A DNA stretch of 6,575 bases. It comes from Labilithrix luteola (GTDB lineage: Bacteria > Myxococcota_A > Polyangia > Polyangiales > Polyangiaceae). Position 1 is the stretch's first letter. Each line of letters begins with the position of its first letter. Location: the NCBI GenBank assembly GCA_026225435.1, contig JAMFST010001149.1, positions 1 through 6,575 on the forward strand, read 5' to 3'. The notes under the pieces are model-generated. The model ran no database searches. It saw only the letters and a list, made by a program, of their open reading frames with translations, and was not told where the DNA came from. Both the position numbers and the translations under genes were made by a program. This document shows positions 1-6,440 of the stretch, in pieces.

Positions 1-849
1 AAGCGCATCCAGGCCGACGGTGTCGATGTCTTCTACCGCGAGGCCGGTCCCGCAGACGGCCCGGTGCTTCTCCTGCTCCACGGCTACCCGTCGTCGTCGC
101 ACCAGTTTCGCGAGCTGATGCCGCGGCTGGCCACGCGCTACCACGTGATCGCACCGGACTTCCCCGGCTTCGGCTTCACCCACGTGCCTGCCGAGCGGCA
201 CTACACGTACACCTTCGACGCGCTGGCGAAGACGGTGGTCGCCTTCACCGATGCCCTCGCCCTCGAGCGCTACGGCGTCTACGTGTTCGACTACGGCGCG
301 CCGGTCGGCTTCCGCCTCATGCTCGCTCACCCCGAGCGGGTCGCCGCGCTGATCTCGCAGAACGGCAACGCCTACGAGGAGGGGCTCGGCGATGCCTGGG
401 CGCCCATCCGGCGTTACTGGTCCACCCGCTCGGCGGAGGACCGCAAGGTGGTGCGGGACAACGTGCTCACCCTCGAGGGGACCAAGGCGCAGTACCTGCA
501 GAACGTGCCGCACCCCGAGCGCATCGCCCCCGAGTCGTACCTGCTCGACTGGGCTCTCCTCGAGCGCCCCGGCCAGGCGGACATCCAGCTCGATCTGTTC
601 CTCGACTACGCCAGCAACGTCAAAATGTACCCGCAGTTCCAGGCACTCTTTCGCCAGATCAAGGTGCCGACGCTGGCCATCTGGGGGAAGCACGACCCGT
701 TCTTCCTCCCCGCGGGCGCGGCGGCCTACCAGCGGGACAACCCGGACAACACCGAGGTGCAGATGCTCGACACTGGGCACTTCGCCCTCGAGACCGACGT
801 GGACACCATCGCCGCCGCCGTCGACCGGCTCATGCGCCGCGCCACCTGA
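1..849 (+). CDS. Alpha/beta hydrolase, epoxide hydrolase/dehalogenase-like superfamily (5' partial)
   Basis: The reading frame is open from base 1, so the true start lies left of the window; 282 residues are visible, probably nearly the whole protein. The fold is recognisable: an HGYP oxyanion-loop motif (about residues 27-30), a DFPGFGF segment (53-59), a nucleophile elbow VFDYGAPVG with Asp97 (bases 289-291), a helical cap at about 130-215, the acid in WGKHDPFF (Asp232, bases 694-696), and the base in DTGHFALE (His260, bases 778-780). An Asp-Asp-His triad is typical of epoxide hydrolases and haloalkane dehalogenases rather than Ser esterases. However, the residue after the nucleophile is Tyr (DYG) instead of the Trp usual in proven dehalogenases, so substrate and reaction are open. 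It is probably cytoplasmic, with no signal peptide visible. It ends 41 bases before gpmI on the same strand; there is no obvious functional link to the genes downstream. Confidence 0.9.
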   Translation, partial: KRIQADGVDVFYREAGPADGPVLLLLHGYPSSSHQFRELMPRLATRYHVIAPDFPGFGFTHVPAERHYTYTFDALAKTVVAFTDALALERYGVYVFDYGAPVGFRLMLAHPERVAALISQNGNAYEEGLGDAWAPIRRYWSTRSAEDRKVVRDNVLTLEGTKAQYLQNVPHPERIAPESYLLDWALLERPGQADIQLDLFLDYASNVKMYPQFQALFRQIKVPTLAIWGKHDPFFLPAGAAAYQRDNPDNTEVQMLDTGHFALETDVDTIAAAVDRLMRRAT

Positions 850-890
850 CTCTTTTGACCTGGCGCGTGGCGGAGTAGGTTCCGGGCGTC

Positions 891-2492
891 ATGCCCGACA
901 CCCCGACCTCTCCATCGTCTCCGTCTTCTCCGCGCACGCGCCCCGTCGTCCTGGTGATCCTCGATGGCTTCGGCGAGCGCGAAGAGAGCGCGGACAACGC
1001 CGTGCGCCTGGCGAAGACGCCGCAGATGGACGCGCTCAAGGCGGCCTTTCCCCACTCGCTCATCTCCACCAGCGGGCCGGACGTGGGGCTGCCGCCGGGG
1101 CAGATGGGCAACAGCGAGGTCGGGCACCTGAACTTCGGCGCCGGGCGCATCGCCCAGATGGACATCTCGCGCATCGACGTGGCGATGTACGACGGGACGC
1201 TCAAGACCAACGCCGTGCTCCATTCGCTGATCGAAGGGGCGAAGGCGCGCGGCGGGAAGCTGCACCTGTGCGGCCTCGTCTCCGACGGCGGCGTCCACAG
1301 CATGAACACGCACCTCCACGCGCTCATCGAGATGGCCCACGCGGGCGGCGTGCAGGTGGTGGTGCACGCCTTCCTCGACGGGCGCGATGTGCAGCCGGGG
1401 ACGGCGCCTGGCTACCTGAAGGACCTCGAGGCCAAGCTGGCCGAGCACCAGAGCGGCGTCATCGGCACGGTCCACGGTCGCTACTGGGCGATGGATCGCG
1501 ACAACCGCTGGGATCGCGTGCAGCGCGCCTACGAGGCGATCGTCCACGGCAAGTCCAGCGTGGCGACGCAACCGAGCGCGCTCGCCGGAGTCGAGGCGAG
1601 CTACGCGGCGGAGAAGTTCGACGAGTTCGTCGAGCCGTTCGTGGTGGCGGGCTACGCGGGGACGACGGCGGCCGACGCCTGCCTCCACTTCAACTTCCGC
1701 CCCGACCGCGCGCGCGAGCTGACCCACGCGCTGGCGACCCCTGACTTCACCGGGTTCGATCGCGGAGGCCCCGCGCCGTTCGACGCCACCCGCTTCGCCT
1801 GCATGACCACCTACGACCGCGCGCTGCCGCTGCCCGTCGCCTTCCCCAAGGAGCAGTTCAGCGACATCTTCCCCGAGGTGATCGCCCGCCGCGGGCTGAC
1901 CCAGTTTCGCTGCGCCGAGACGGAGAAGTACGCGCACATCACCTACTTCTTCAACGGCGGGCGCGAGGAGCCCTTCGCCGGCGAGGAGCGGGTGATGATC
2001 CCGTCCGACAAGAAGGTCGCCACCTACGACGAGAAGCCGGAAATGAGCGAGCCGGCGGTCGCCGAGGCGGTGGTGAAGGCCATCGAGAGCGACCGGTTCG
2101 ACTTCGTGCTGGTGAACTTCGCCAACCCCGACATGGTCGGCCACACCGGAAAGCTCGGCGCAGCGGTCGAGGCCGTGGAGGCGGTCGACGACGGCGTGGG
2201 GAAGATCGTCGCCGCCACGCGCGCCAAGGGGGGCTGCGTCTTCGTCACCGCGGATCACGGCAACTGCGAGCTGATGAAGGACCCCGCCAGCGGCAAGCCG
2301 CACACCTCGCACACCACGTTCCCCGTGCCGCTGATGTACATCAACGACCACGACGCCAGGCGCGAGCTGGTGAAGCTGGGGCGCATCTGCGACGTGGCGC
2401 CGACGATGCTGGAGCTGCTCGGCGTGGCGCAGCCGGCGGCGATGACCGGCCGCTCGCTCTTCGCGGCGGCGGGCGAGAAACGTCCGGCGTGA
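891..2492 (+). CDS. gpmI: 2,3-bisphosphoglycerate-independent phosphoglycerate mutase (iPGM)
   Basis: Interconverts 3-phosphoglycerate and 2-phosphoglycerate in cytoplasmic glycolysis/gluconeogenesis through a phosphoserine intermediate, using two metal ions (usually Mn). At 533 residues it is slightly longer than the usual ~510. Visible signatures are VILDGFG with metal ligand Asp25, GQMGNSEVGH with the phosphorylated Ser75, VSDGGVHS (130-137), FLDGRDVQPG (Arg165/Asp166), GRYWAMDRDNRW, NFRPDRARE, EKYAHITYFFNGG, NFANPDMVGH (Asp414, His418), TADHGN (Asp455, His456) and PHTSHTT with the last metal His (471 or 474). All catalytic parts appear intact. The ATG at 891 is the only reasonable start before the conserved core at residue 19. 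Ribosome binding is weak (GGAGTAGG at 872-879, 11 bases upstream). The first 18 residues are a Ser/Thr/Pro-rich tail not part of the fold. The stop overlaps the GTG start of the downstream kinase, implying translational coupling. Confidence 0.98.
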   Translation: MPDTPTSPSSPSSPRTRPVVLVILDGFGEREESADNAVRLAKTPQMDALKAAFPHSLISTSGPDVGLPPGQMGNSEVGHLNFGAGRIAQMDISRIDVAMYDGTLKTNAVLHSLIEGAKARGGKLHLCGLVSDGGVHSMNTHLHALIEMAHAGGVQVVVHAFLDGRDVQPGTAPGYLKDLEAKLAEHQSGVIGTVHGRYWAMDRDNRWDRVQRAYEAIVHGKSSVATQPSALAGVEASYAAEKFDEFVEPFVVAGYAGTTAADACLHFNFRPDRARELTHALATPDFTGFDRGGPAPFDATRFACMTTYDRALPLPVAFPKEQFSDIFPEVIARRGLTQFRCAETEKYAHITYFFNGGREEPFAGEERVMIPSDKKVATYDEKPEMSEPAVAEAVVKAIESDRFDFVLVNFANPDMVGHTGKLGAAVEAVEAVDDGVGKIVAATRAKGGCVFVTADHGNCELMKDPASGKPHTSHTTFPVPLMYINDHDARRELVKLGRICDVAPTMLELLGVAQPAAMTGRSLFAAAGEKRPA

Positions 2493-3826
2493 GCATCGAC
2501 GCGGAGACGCAGCGGCGCGCGCTCGAGGACGGCTACAAGCTGCTGCGCGAGATCGGCTCGGGGGCGGTCTCCACGGTCTACGAGGCGGAGCAGCTCGAGC
2601 CGGGGACGTCGCGCGTGCGGCGGACCGTGGCGCTGAAGGTGCTGCGGCCGACCATCGCGCCGACGTCCTCGTTCGCCGAGCCGATGGTGCGCGAGGCGCG
2701 GCTGCTCGAGGAGCTCGGCCACCCCAACGTGGTCCGCATGTTCGCCGCGGTGCGCGCGGGCGATCGACTGTCGCTGGCGCTCGAGCTGGTGAGCGGCGGG
2801 AACCTCGCGCAGCGGATGCAACTGGACGCGCGGCTGCCGACGCCGCGCGCGGTGGGCATCGCGCTGGCGGTGGCGCGCGGGCTCTCGTACCTGCACGGCC
2901 GCGGGCTGGTGCATCGCGACGTGAAGCCGCAGAACATCCTCCTCGGCAGCGACGGGCAGGTGAAGCTCGCCGACCTCGGCATCGCCGAGCTGATCCCCGA
3001 CTCGCCGCTGGCCAAGCTGGAGGACGCCTCGCCGCACAAGAGCCGCGCGACGGCGGCCCGACGCGAGGCCGTGTCCTTCGGGACGCCGGCGTACATGGCG
3101 CCGGAGGCGCTGCTCGCCGAGGGGGTCGCGCCGGTGGACGCGCGCACCGATCTGTTCTCGCTCGGCGTCGTCCTCTACGAGATGCTCTCCGGGGCGCGCC
3201 CCTTCGAGGCGGATCCGAGCTCGCCCGACACGACGGTGCTCGCCGGGCGCGGGCGCACGCGCAGCCGGCGTGAACGGGCCGAGCCGCTCGCTCGCCGGGC
3301 ACCGCAGACCCCGCGCGCGCTCGAGCGGATCGTCATGCGGCTGGTGGAGCGGCGGCCGGAGGATCGCTTCGCCTCCGCCGACGAGGTGGTGCGCGCGCTC
3401 GAACGAGCGGAGCACGATCTCGATCGCTTCGAGCTCCCTCTCGCTCGTCGGCTGTCACGCGCCACCCGCGCGCAGAAGGGCGCTCTCGCCGCCGGCCTGG
3501 CGATCGTGCTGCTGGCGGCGACCTTCGGCGTGGTGCGCTGGCGTCACCGGGCCAGCGCCGCCGGCGTGGTGAACGCCGCGGGGCAGATCCGCGTGACCGC
3601 GCACCCCTGGGCGGAGATCTGGATCGACGGCGCCAAGCTGGAGACCACCCCGCTCGCCCGTGCGCTCCCCCTCTCCGCGGGGCCACACGAGGTCGTGCTG
3701 AAGAACCCGTACTTCGCCGACGAGCGCCGCCCGGTGGTCATCGCCGCGGGGGCCACCTTGCCGCTCGACGTCGTCATGGCCACCTCGCTCGATCTCGCCG
3801 CCGCCGACGCAGGAGCCAAACCTTGA
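2489..3826 (+). CDS. Transmembrane Ser/Thr protein kinase (Hanks type) with C-terminal PEGA domain
   Basis: A 445-residue kinase predicted to phosphorylate Ser/Thr of unknown targets, with its catalytic domain in the cytoplasm. Visible motifs are the glycine loop IGSGAVSTVY (22-31), VALK with catalytic Lys50, helix-C Glu69, HRDVKPQN (142-149, RD-type with Asp144 and Asn149), DLG in place of DFG (162-164, frequent in bacteria), GTPAYMAPE (198-206), DLFSLGV (221-227) and RPEDRF in the C-lobe. The DLG-to-APE stretch is long (39 residues between them). One hydrophobic segment at about 331-349, followed by Arg/His, is the membrane anchor. Residues about 365-430 match a PEGA domain (GQIRVTAHPWAEIWIDG, then TTPL, then LSAGPHEVVL), expected in the periplasm. 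The GTG start at 2489 shares GTGA with the gpmI stop; no strong Shine-Dalgarno is seen, which fits coupled translation. Its stop in turn overlaps the start of the LysM gene. The sensed signal and the substrates cannot be read from the sequence. Confidence 0.95.
   Translation: MSIDAETQRRALEDGYKLLREIGSGAVSTVYEAEQLEPGTSRVRRTVALKVLRPTIAPTSSFAEPMVREARLLEELGHPNVVRMFAAVRAGDRLSLALELVSGGNLAQRMQLDARLPTPRAVGIALAVARGLSYLHGRGLVHRDVKPQNILLGSDGQVKLADLGIAELIPDSPLAKLEDASPHKSRATAARREAVSFGTPAYMAPEALLAEGVAPVDARTDLFSLGVVLYEMLSGARPFEADPSSPDTTVLAGRGRTRSRRERAEPLARRAPQTPRALERIVMRLVERRPEDRFASADEVVRALERAEHDLDRFELPLARRLSRATRAQKGALAAGLAIVLLAATFGVVRWRHRASAAGVVNAAGQIRVTAHPWAEIWIDGAKLETTPLARALPLSAGPHEVVLKNPYFADERRPVVIAAGATLPLDVVMATSLDLAAADAGAKP
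3811..3815 (+). promoter_or_regulatory. Ribosome binding site fixing a TTG start
   Basis: AGGAG lies inside the last codons of the kinase gene, 7 bases before the TTG at 3823. It is the best Shine-Dalgarno match in the window and sits at ideal spacing. Together with the signal peptide that begins at once from this codon, it supports TTG rather than any later codon as the start of the LysM protein. Confidence 0.8.
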
Positions 3827-4746
3827 AGAGATCTCTCGCGGTCGTCACCTCGCTGGCCACGTCGCTCGCGCTCCTGCTGTCCGGGCGGCCGGCTGCGGCC
3901 TTCTCTCACCTGGTCAGCAAGGGGGACTCGCTCGCGCTGATCGCCGAGAAGGAGTACGGCGATCCCAAGTCGGAGGAGATCCTCGCCTTCGCCAACGCGC
4001 TCGACTCGCAGGGGGGCAGCGCCATCGTCCCGGGGATGCGCCTCGAGGTGCCCGCGCCGAGCTACCACCGCGCCGACGGCCACGAGACCTGGCCGGAGCT
4101 GGCGCGCGTCTTCCTCGGCGACGAGCGGCGCGCCGATCTCCTGGCCACGGTGAACGACGCGGTCGCGTGGATCGCGCCGTCGGAGGGGGATCAGATCGTC
4201 ATCCCCGCGGTGGTGACCCACCTGTCCGCCGAGGGGGAATCGCTGGTGACCTTCGCGCGCAAGTACTGGGGCGACCCCAATCGCGCCTGGCAGCTCGCGC
4301 ACTACAACGGCCGCGCCGGTGACGCGCTGGTGCTCGGGCGCGGAGACGTCATCCTGGTTCCGCTGCTGGACGTGACGCTGACCGAGCGAGGCAAGGCGGA
4401 GGCCGCGCACGCGGAGACCGCCGCGCGCGCCGAGGGGGACGATCGCACCCACCTCTCCCAGAAGAGGATCGTCACCGAGCTCCCCCAGCTGGCCGCCGAC
4501 GTCGAGACCGGCCGGTACCTCGAGGCGGTCGCGCGGGGGAACCAGCTGCTCGCCGAGGCGGGGCTCACCCTCAAGCAGAAGGCCGCCATCTCGCGCGCGC
4601 TCCTCGAGAGCTACGTGGCGCTCGACTCCCCCGCCCTGGCGACCGAAGCCTGCGCTGCCTTCCGCGCCAGCGCCGACGCCAGTGACGCGGTGCTCGAAGC
4701 GAAGAAGGTCTCGCCCAAGATCCGCGCCGCCTGCCCGAGCAGCTGA
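3823..4746 (+). CDS. Secreted protein with three tandem LysM-like repeats
   Basis: A 307-residue exported protein. The TTG start gives a textbook Sec signal peptide: KRS, a hydrophobic core to about residue 19, and an AAA cleavage site near 24-26. No lipobox Cys is present, so it should be soluble in the periplasm or outside. Three repeats spaced 52 residues apart follow: 29-77 (VSKGDSL, then YGDP, ending RLEVP), 81-128 (a diverged copy, ending QIVIP) and 132-180 (AEGESL, then YWGDP, ending VILVP). LysM domains bind N-acetylglucosamine-containing glycans, mainly peptidoglycan. Residues about 205-307 are predicted helical, Ala/Glu-rich, with two Cys (277, 304) and no family that I recognise. 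No enzymatic domain is seen, so a binding or adaptor role is inferred. The TTGA overlap with the kinase stop implies coupled expression and possibly a shared pathway. Confidence 0.9.
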   Translation: MKRSLAVVTSLATSLALLLSGRPAAAFSHLVSKGDSLALIAEKEYGDPKSEEILAFANALDSQGGSAIVPGMRLEVPAPSYHRADGHETWPELARVFLGDERRADLLATVNDAVAWIAPSEGDQIVIPAVVTHLSAEGESLVTFARKYWGDPNRAWQLAHYNGRAGDALVLGRGDVILVPLLDVTLTERGKAEAAHAETAARAEGDDRTHLSQKRIVTELPQLAADVETGRYLEAVARGNQLLAEAGLTLKQKAAISRALLESYVALDSPALATEACAAFRASADASDAVLEAKKVSPKIRAACPSS

Positions 4747-4802
4747 TCGGCGAACATTTTTCTGCATCTTCGAGGCCGAGACGACGTCAGACTCTCCACC
4801 TC

Positions 4803-6143
4803 ATGACGCGCCTGCGCCCGACGCTCGCCTTCGCCCTCGCCTCGATCACGGTCGTCCCTTTCCTCATCGTCGCCTGCGGCGGCGACGCCAAGCCTGCGGA
4901 CGCCCCCACCAGCGGCGCGAACGGCGCGGACGGCGGCGACGGCGGCGACGGCGGCGACGGTGTCATCCGCCCGATCACCAACGGGCAGCTCCCCGTGGCC
5001 CACTTCGCCACGCGCGACGGGACCCAGGGGCTGGTGCTCGATCGCACCGGCGGCGGGTACAAATACAGGATGGACGGCGCGAAGGACGTCGTCGAGCTGA
5101 CGCCGCTCGAGGACCGCCACTTCGGCGAGCGCCGCGGCTTCTACCTCCAGTCGCCCGACGGTCGCAACGTGCTCTACCTCGGGGTGGACGGCGACCTGTC
5201 GCTCTTCACCAGGACCGAGCAGCTCCCGCTCAACAGCGACAACCCGGCCGAGAAGCTGCCGGCGGCGACCATCACCGGCGCGCCCAAGCACATCGCCTCG
5301 GTCTCCGAGGTGTACCAAGGCAAGCTCACCGCGCTCTCGGTCATCGCCCGCTTCCCTGACCTGAAGGACAAGGACGCCAGCAACCTGGACAAGGTGCGCG
5401 ACGCCCTCGCCCGCGCGCCGGCCGGGATGACGGTGCACTACGTCGCCCAGGCGAAGGACGCGTGGGTCCCGCACATCGAGTGGACCCCGGGCAACCAGGG
5501 GGTCGGCTTCGGGGGCGGCGCGTGGGCCTCGAGCACGCCGTTCGACGCCAAGGTGAAGTCGGGCCTCGGCAAGTACGGCGGCGTGGTGAAGGGCTACTCG
5601 GAGTACGACAGCCAGGGGAATCACCTGTTCGCGCAGACGCTCGCCGGCTACCCGCCCGCGCTCCCCGCCGGCACCCCGGGCCTGGTGTGGAATGTCGACG
5701 GCGGCACCGCGTACTTCGTCACCTTCGACGGCGCGCGCTACCGCGTGGACATCTCCGAGGACACGGTGAAGGCGGGCGAGCCGCTCGCCGCCGGCTCCGG
5801 CAGCGCCGCCAGCTGGCCCGCGCCGCTCACCGAATCGTTCATGGGCGTCACCGAGGTCACCGGCCTCGCCAAGGTCGGCGCCATGCCGCAGGCCAACGCG
5901 GATCTGGTCCTCGCCGACGACGACGCCTGGAACGGCTGCGCGCAGAAGACGTGGAAGAAGCTCGGCGCGGCGCGAGACCACGTGAAGAGTGACCGCGAGC
6001 TCGAAGCGCTGAACGACCGCGTCCGCGCCACCTGCAAGGCGCCGCGCGACAAGATGAGCGCCGATCTGACGCGCCTCATCGAGGAGCGCAACGCCGCGCG
6101 ACTCAGATTGTACAGCGACGCGAAGGCGAAGTTCGGCGGCTGA
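4803..6143 (+). CDS. Lipoprotein of unknown function with possible beta-propeller-like segments
   Basis: A 446-residue predicted lipoprotein that I cannot assign to a family. The N-terminus has positive residues (TRLR), a hydrophobic stretch and a lipobox LIVAC with Cys25, followed by GGD, so it should be lipid-anchored in the envelope. A flexible linker with a GGDGGDGGD repeat (44-52) leads into a Gly-rich, probably beta-rich body (about 55-350). Two stretches resemble PD40/TolB-type repeats: SPDGRNVLYLGVDGDLSLF (117-135) and VWNVDGGTAYFVTFDG (295-310); this is weak and not a domain call. The tail (about 372-446) is helical and charged, with Cys379 and Cys411. The start at 4803 is chosen because the signal peptide begins there; no good Shine-Dalgarno precedes it. 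It lies 56 bases after the LysM gene on the same strand, with no terminator seen between them, so co-transcription is plausible but unproven. Confidence 0.85.
   Translation: MTRLRPTLAFALASITVVPFLIVACGGDAKPADAPTSGANGADGGDGGDGGDGVIRPITNGQLPVAHFATRDGTQGLVLDRTGGGYKYRMDGAKDVVELTPLEDRHFGERRGFYLQSPDGRNVLYLGVDGDLSLFTRTEQLPLNSDNPAEKLPAATITGAPKHIASVSEVYQGKLTALSVIARFPDLKDKDASNLDKVRDALARAPAGMTVHYVAQAKDAWVPHIEWTPGNQGVGFGGGAWASSTPFDAKVKSGLGKYGGVVKGYSEYDSQGNHLFAQTLAGYPPALPAGTPGLVWNVDGGTAYFVTFDGARYRVDISEDTVKAGEPLAAGSGSAASWPAPLTESFMGVTEVTGLAKVGAMPQANADLVLADDDAWNGCAQKTWKKLGAARDHVKSDRELEALNDRVRATCKAPRDKMSADLTRLIEERNAARLRLYSDAKAKFGG
4932..4958 (+). repeat. Three perfect 9-base tandem repeats (GGCGGCGAC) in a coding linker
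   Basis: Three exact head-to-tail copies (4932-4940, 4941-4949, 4950-4958), preceded by an imperfect copy GGCGCGGAC at 4923-4931. The unit is in frame and encodes Gly-Gly-Asp, so gain or loss of copies would change linker length without a frameshift. It lies just after the lipid-anchored N-terminus of the lipoprotein at 4803-6143. Confidence 0.9.
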
Positions 6144-6152
6144 CCGCGGTCA
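6141..6152. repeat. 12-base perfect palindrome spanning two convergent stop codons
   Basis: TGACCGCGGTCA equals its own reverse complement. Its left TGA is the stop of the plus-strand lipoprotein (6141-6143) and its right TCA is the stop (TGA) of the minus-strand lipoprotein (6150-6152). There is no loop and no T-tract, so it does not look like an ordinary intrinsic terminator. Confidence 0.85.
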
Positions 6153-6440
6153 CTGGCACGAAGCGTACACTCCGTCCGTACACTGGCACGTCGTCAGCCG
6201 GCCTGGCGTCAGCGTCACGACCTGGCAAGCAATCCCCGCGCTGCACGGGTTCCCCTCGACGCAGGCGGAGGGCGCGGCGTCCGGGCTGGCGTCCACTAGT
6301 CCGCCATCGATGGCGCGGAAGCACTCCGCGCCATCATCGCAGGAGCCGCCGTCGTCCGAGCTGCACCCGGCGAACGACGCCGACAGCGCAAGAGTGACCA
6401 GCGAAACGAAGGGGAGCGTACCGAGGCGTCGCGGGATCAT
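6150..6440 (-). CDS. Small Cys-rich lipoprotein, function unknown
   Basis: A 96-residue predicted lipoprotein on the minus strand. The reading frame is open further upstream (a Met at 6506), but the Met at 6438-6440 is chosen because it begins a proper signal peptide: IPRR, a hydrophobic core (about 9-23) and lipobox FAGC with Cys26. SSDDGG follows, then a linker rich in Asp, Ala and Pro. Eight further Cys (34, 40, 60, 66, 72, 85, 87, 95) are spaced as C-x5-C, C-x5-C-x5-C and C-x-C-x7-C, suggesting a small disulfide-stabilised domain outside the cytoplasm. Short Asp/Ala-rich, Cys-patterned lipoproteins like this are common in Myxococcota and mostly uncharacterised. It is convergent with the gene at 4803-6143, with only 6 bases between the stops. 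No strong ribosome binding site or promoter is seen upstream. The overlapping open frames on the plus strand show no such coherent features. Confidence 0.75.
   Translation of the reverse strand: MIPRRLGTLPFVSLVTLALSASFAGCSSDDGGSCDDGAECFRAIDGGLVDASPDAAPSACVEGNPCSAGIACQVVTLTPGRLTTCQCTDGVYASCQ
6151..6190. repeat. Short direct repeats in the 3' end of the Cys-rich lipoprotein gene
   Basis: CACTGGCACG occurs at 6151-6160 and again at 6181-6190 (period 30), and GTACACT occurs at 6165-6171 and 6178-6184 (period 13). On the minus strand the 10-base repeat covers the Cys-Gln of CQC and the Cys-Gln before the stop, so the end of this protein may have grown by local duplication. Copies are short and could be chance. 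Confidence 0.5.

Noticed and set aside
289..300. Calling the first gene a haloalkane dehalogenase
   Set aside because: The nucleophile Asp is followed by Tyr rather than the halide-binding Trp, so only the superfamily is supported.
855..881. Possible sigma-70-like promoter before gpmI (TTGACC at 855-860, TAGGTT at 876-881)
   Set aside because: The -35 fits well but the spacer is 15 bases and the -10 matches only about half of the consensus; it cannot be told from chance.
392..1744. 450-residue plus-strand open frame bridging the hydrolase and gpmI
   Set aside because: It is out of frame with both genes, is Arg/Pro/Ser-rich, and overlaps all of their conserved motifs.
726..3302. 858-residue open frame on the minus strand, antisense to gpmI and the kinase
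   Set aside because: The protein is Arg/Ala/Pro-rich low complexity without domains, and it lies opposite two genes with complete catalytic motifs. Long antisense frames are expected at this GC content.
4747..4802. Terminator or promoter in the 56-base gap before the lipoprotein gene
   Set aside because: There is a TTTTT run at 4757-4761 but no stable GC hairpin before it and no recognisable promoter pair.
3544..5981. Two long minus-strand open frames (3544-4767 and 4611-5981) opposite the LysM and lipoprotein genes
   Set aside because: Composition is Arg/Gly/Val-rich with no signal peptide or motif, while the plus strand has coherent signal peptides, LysM repeats and a lipobox.
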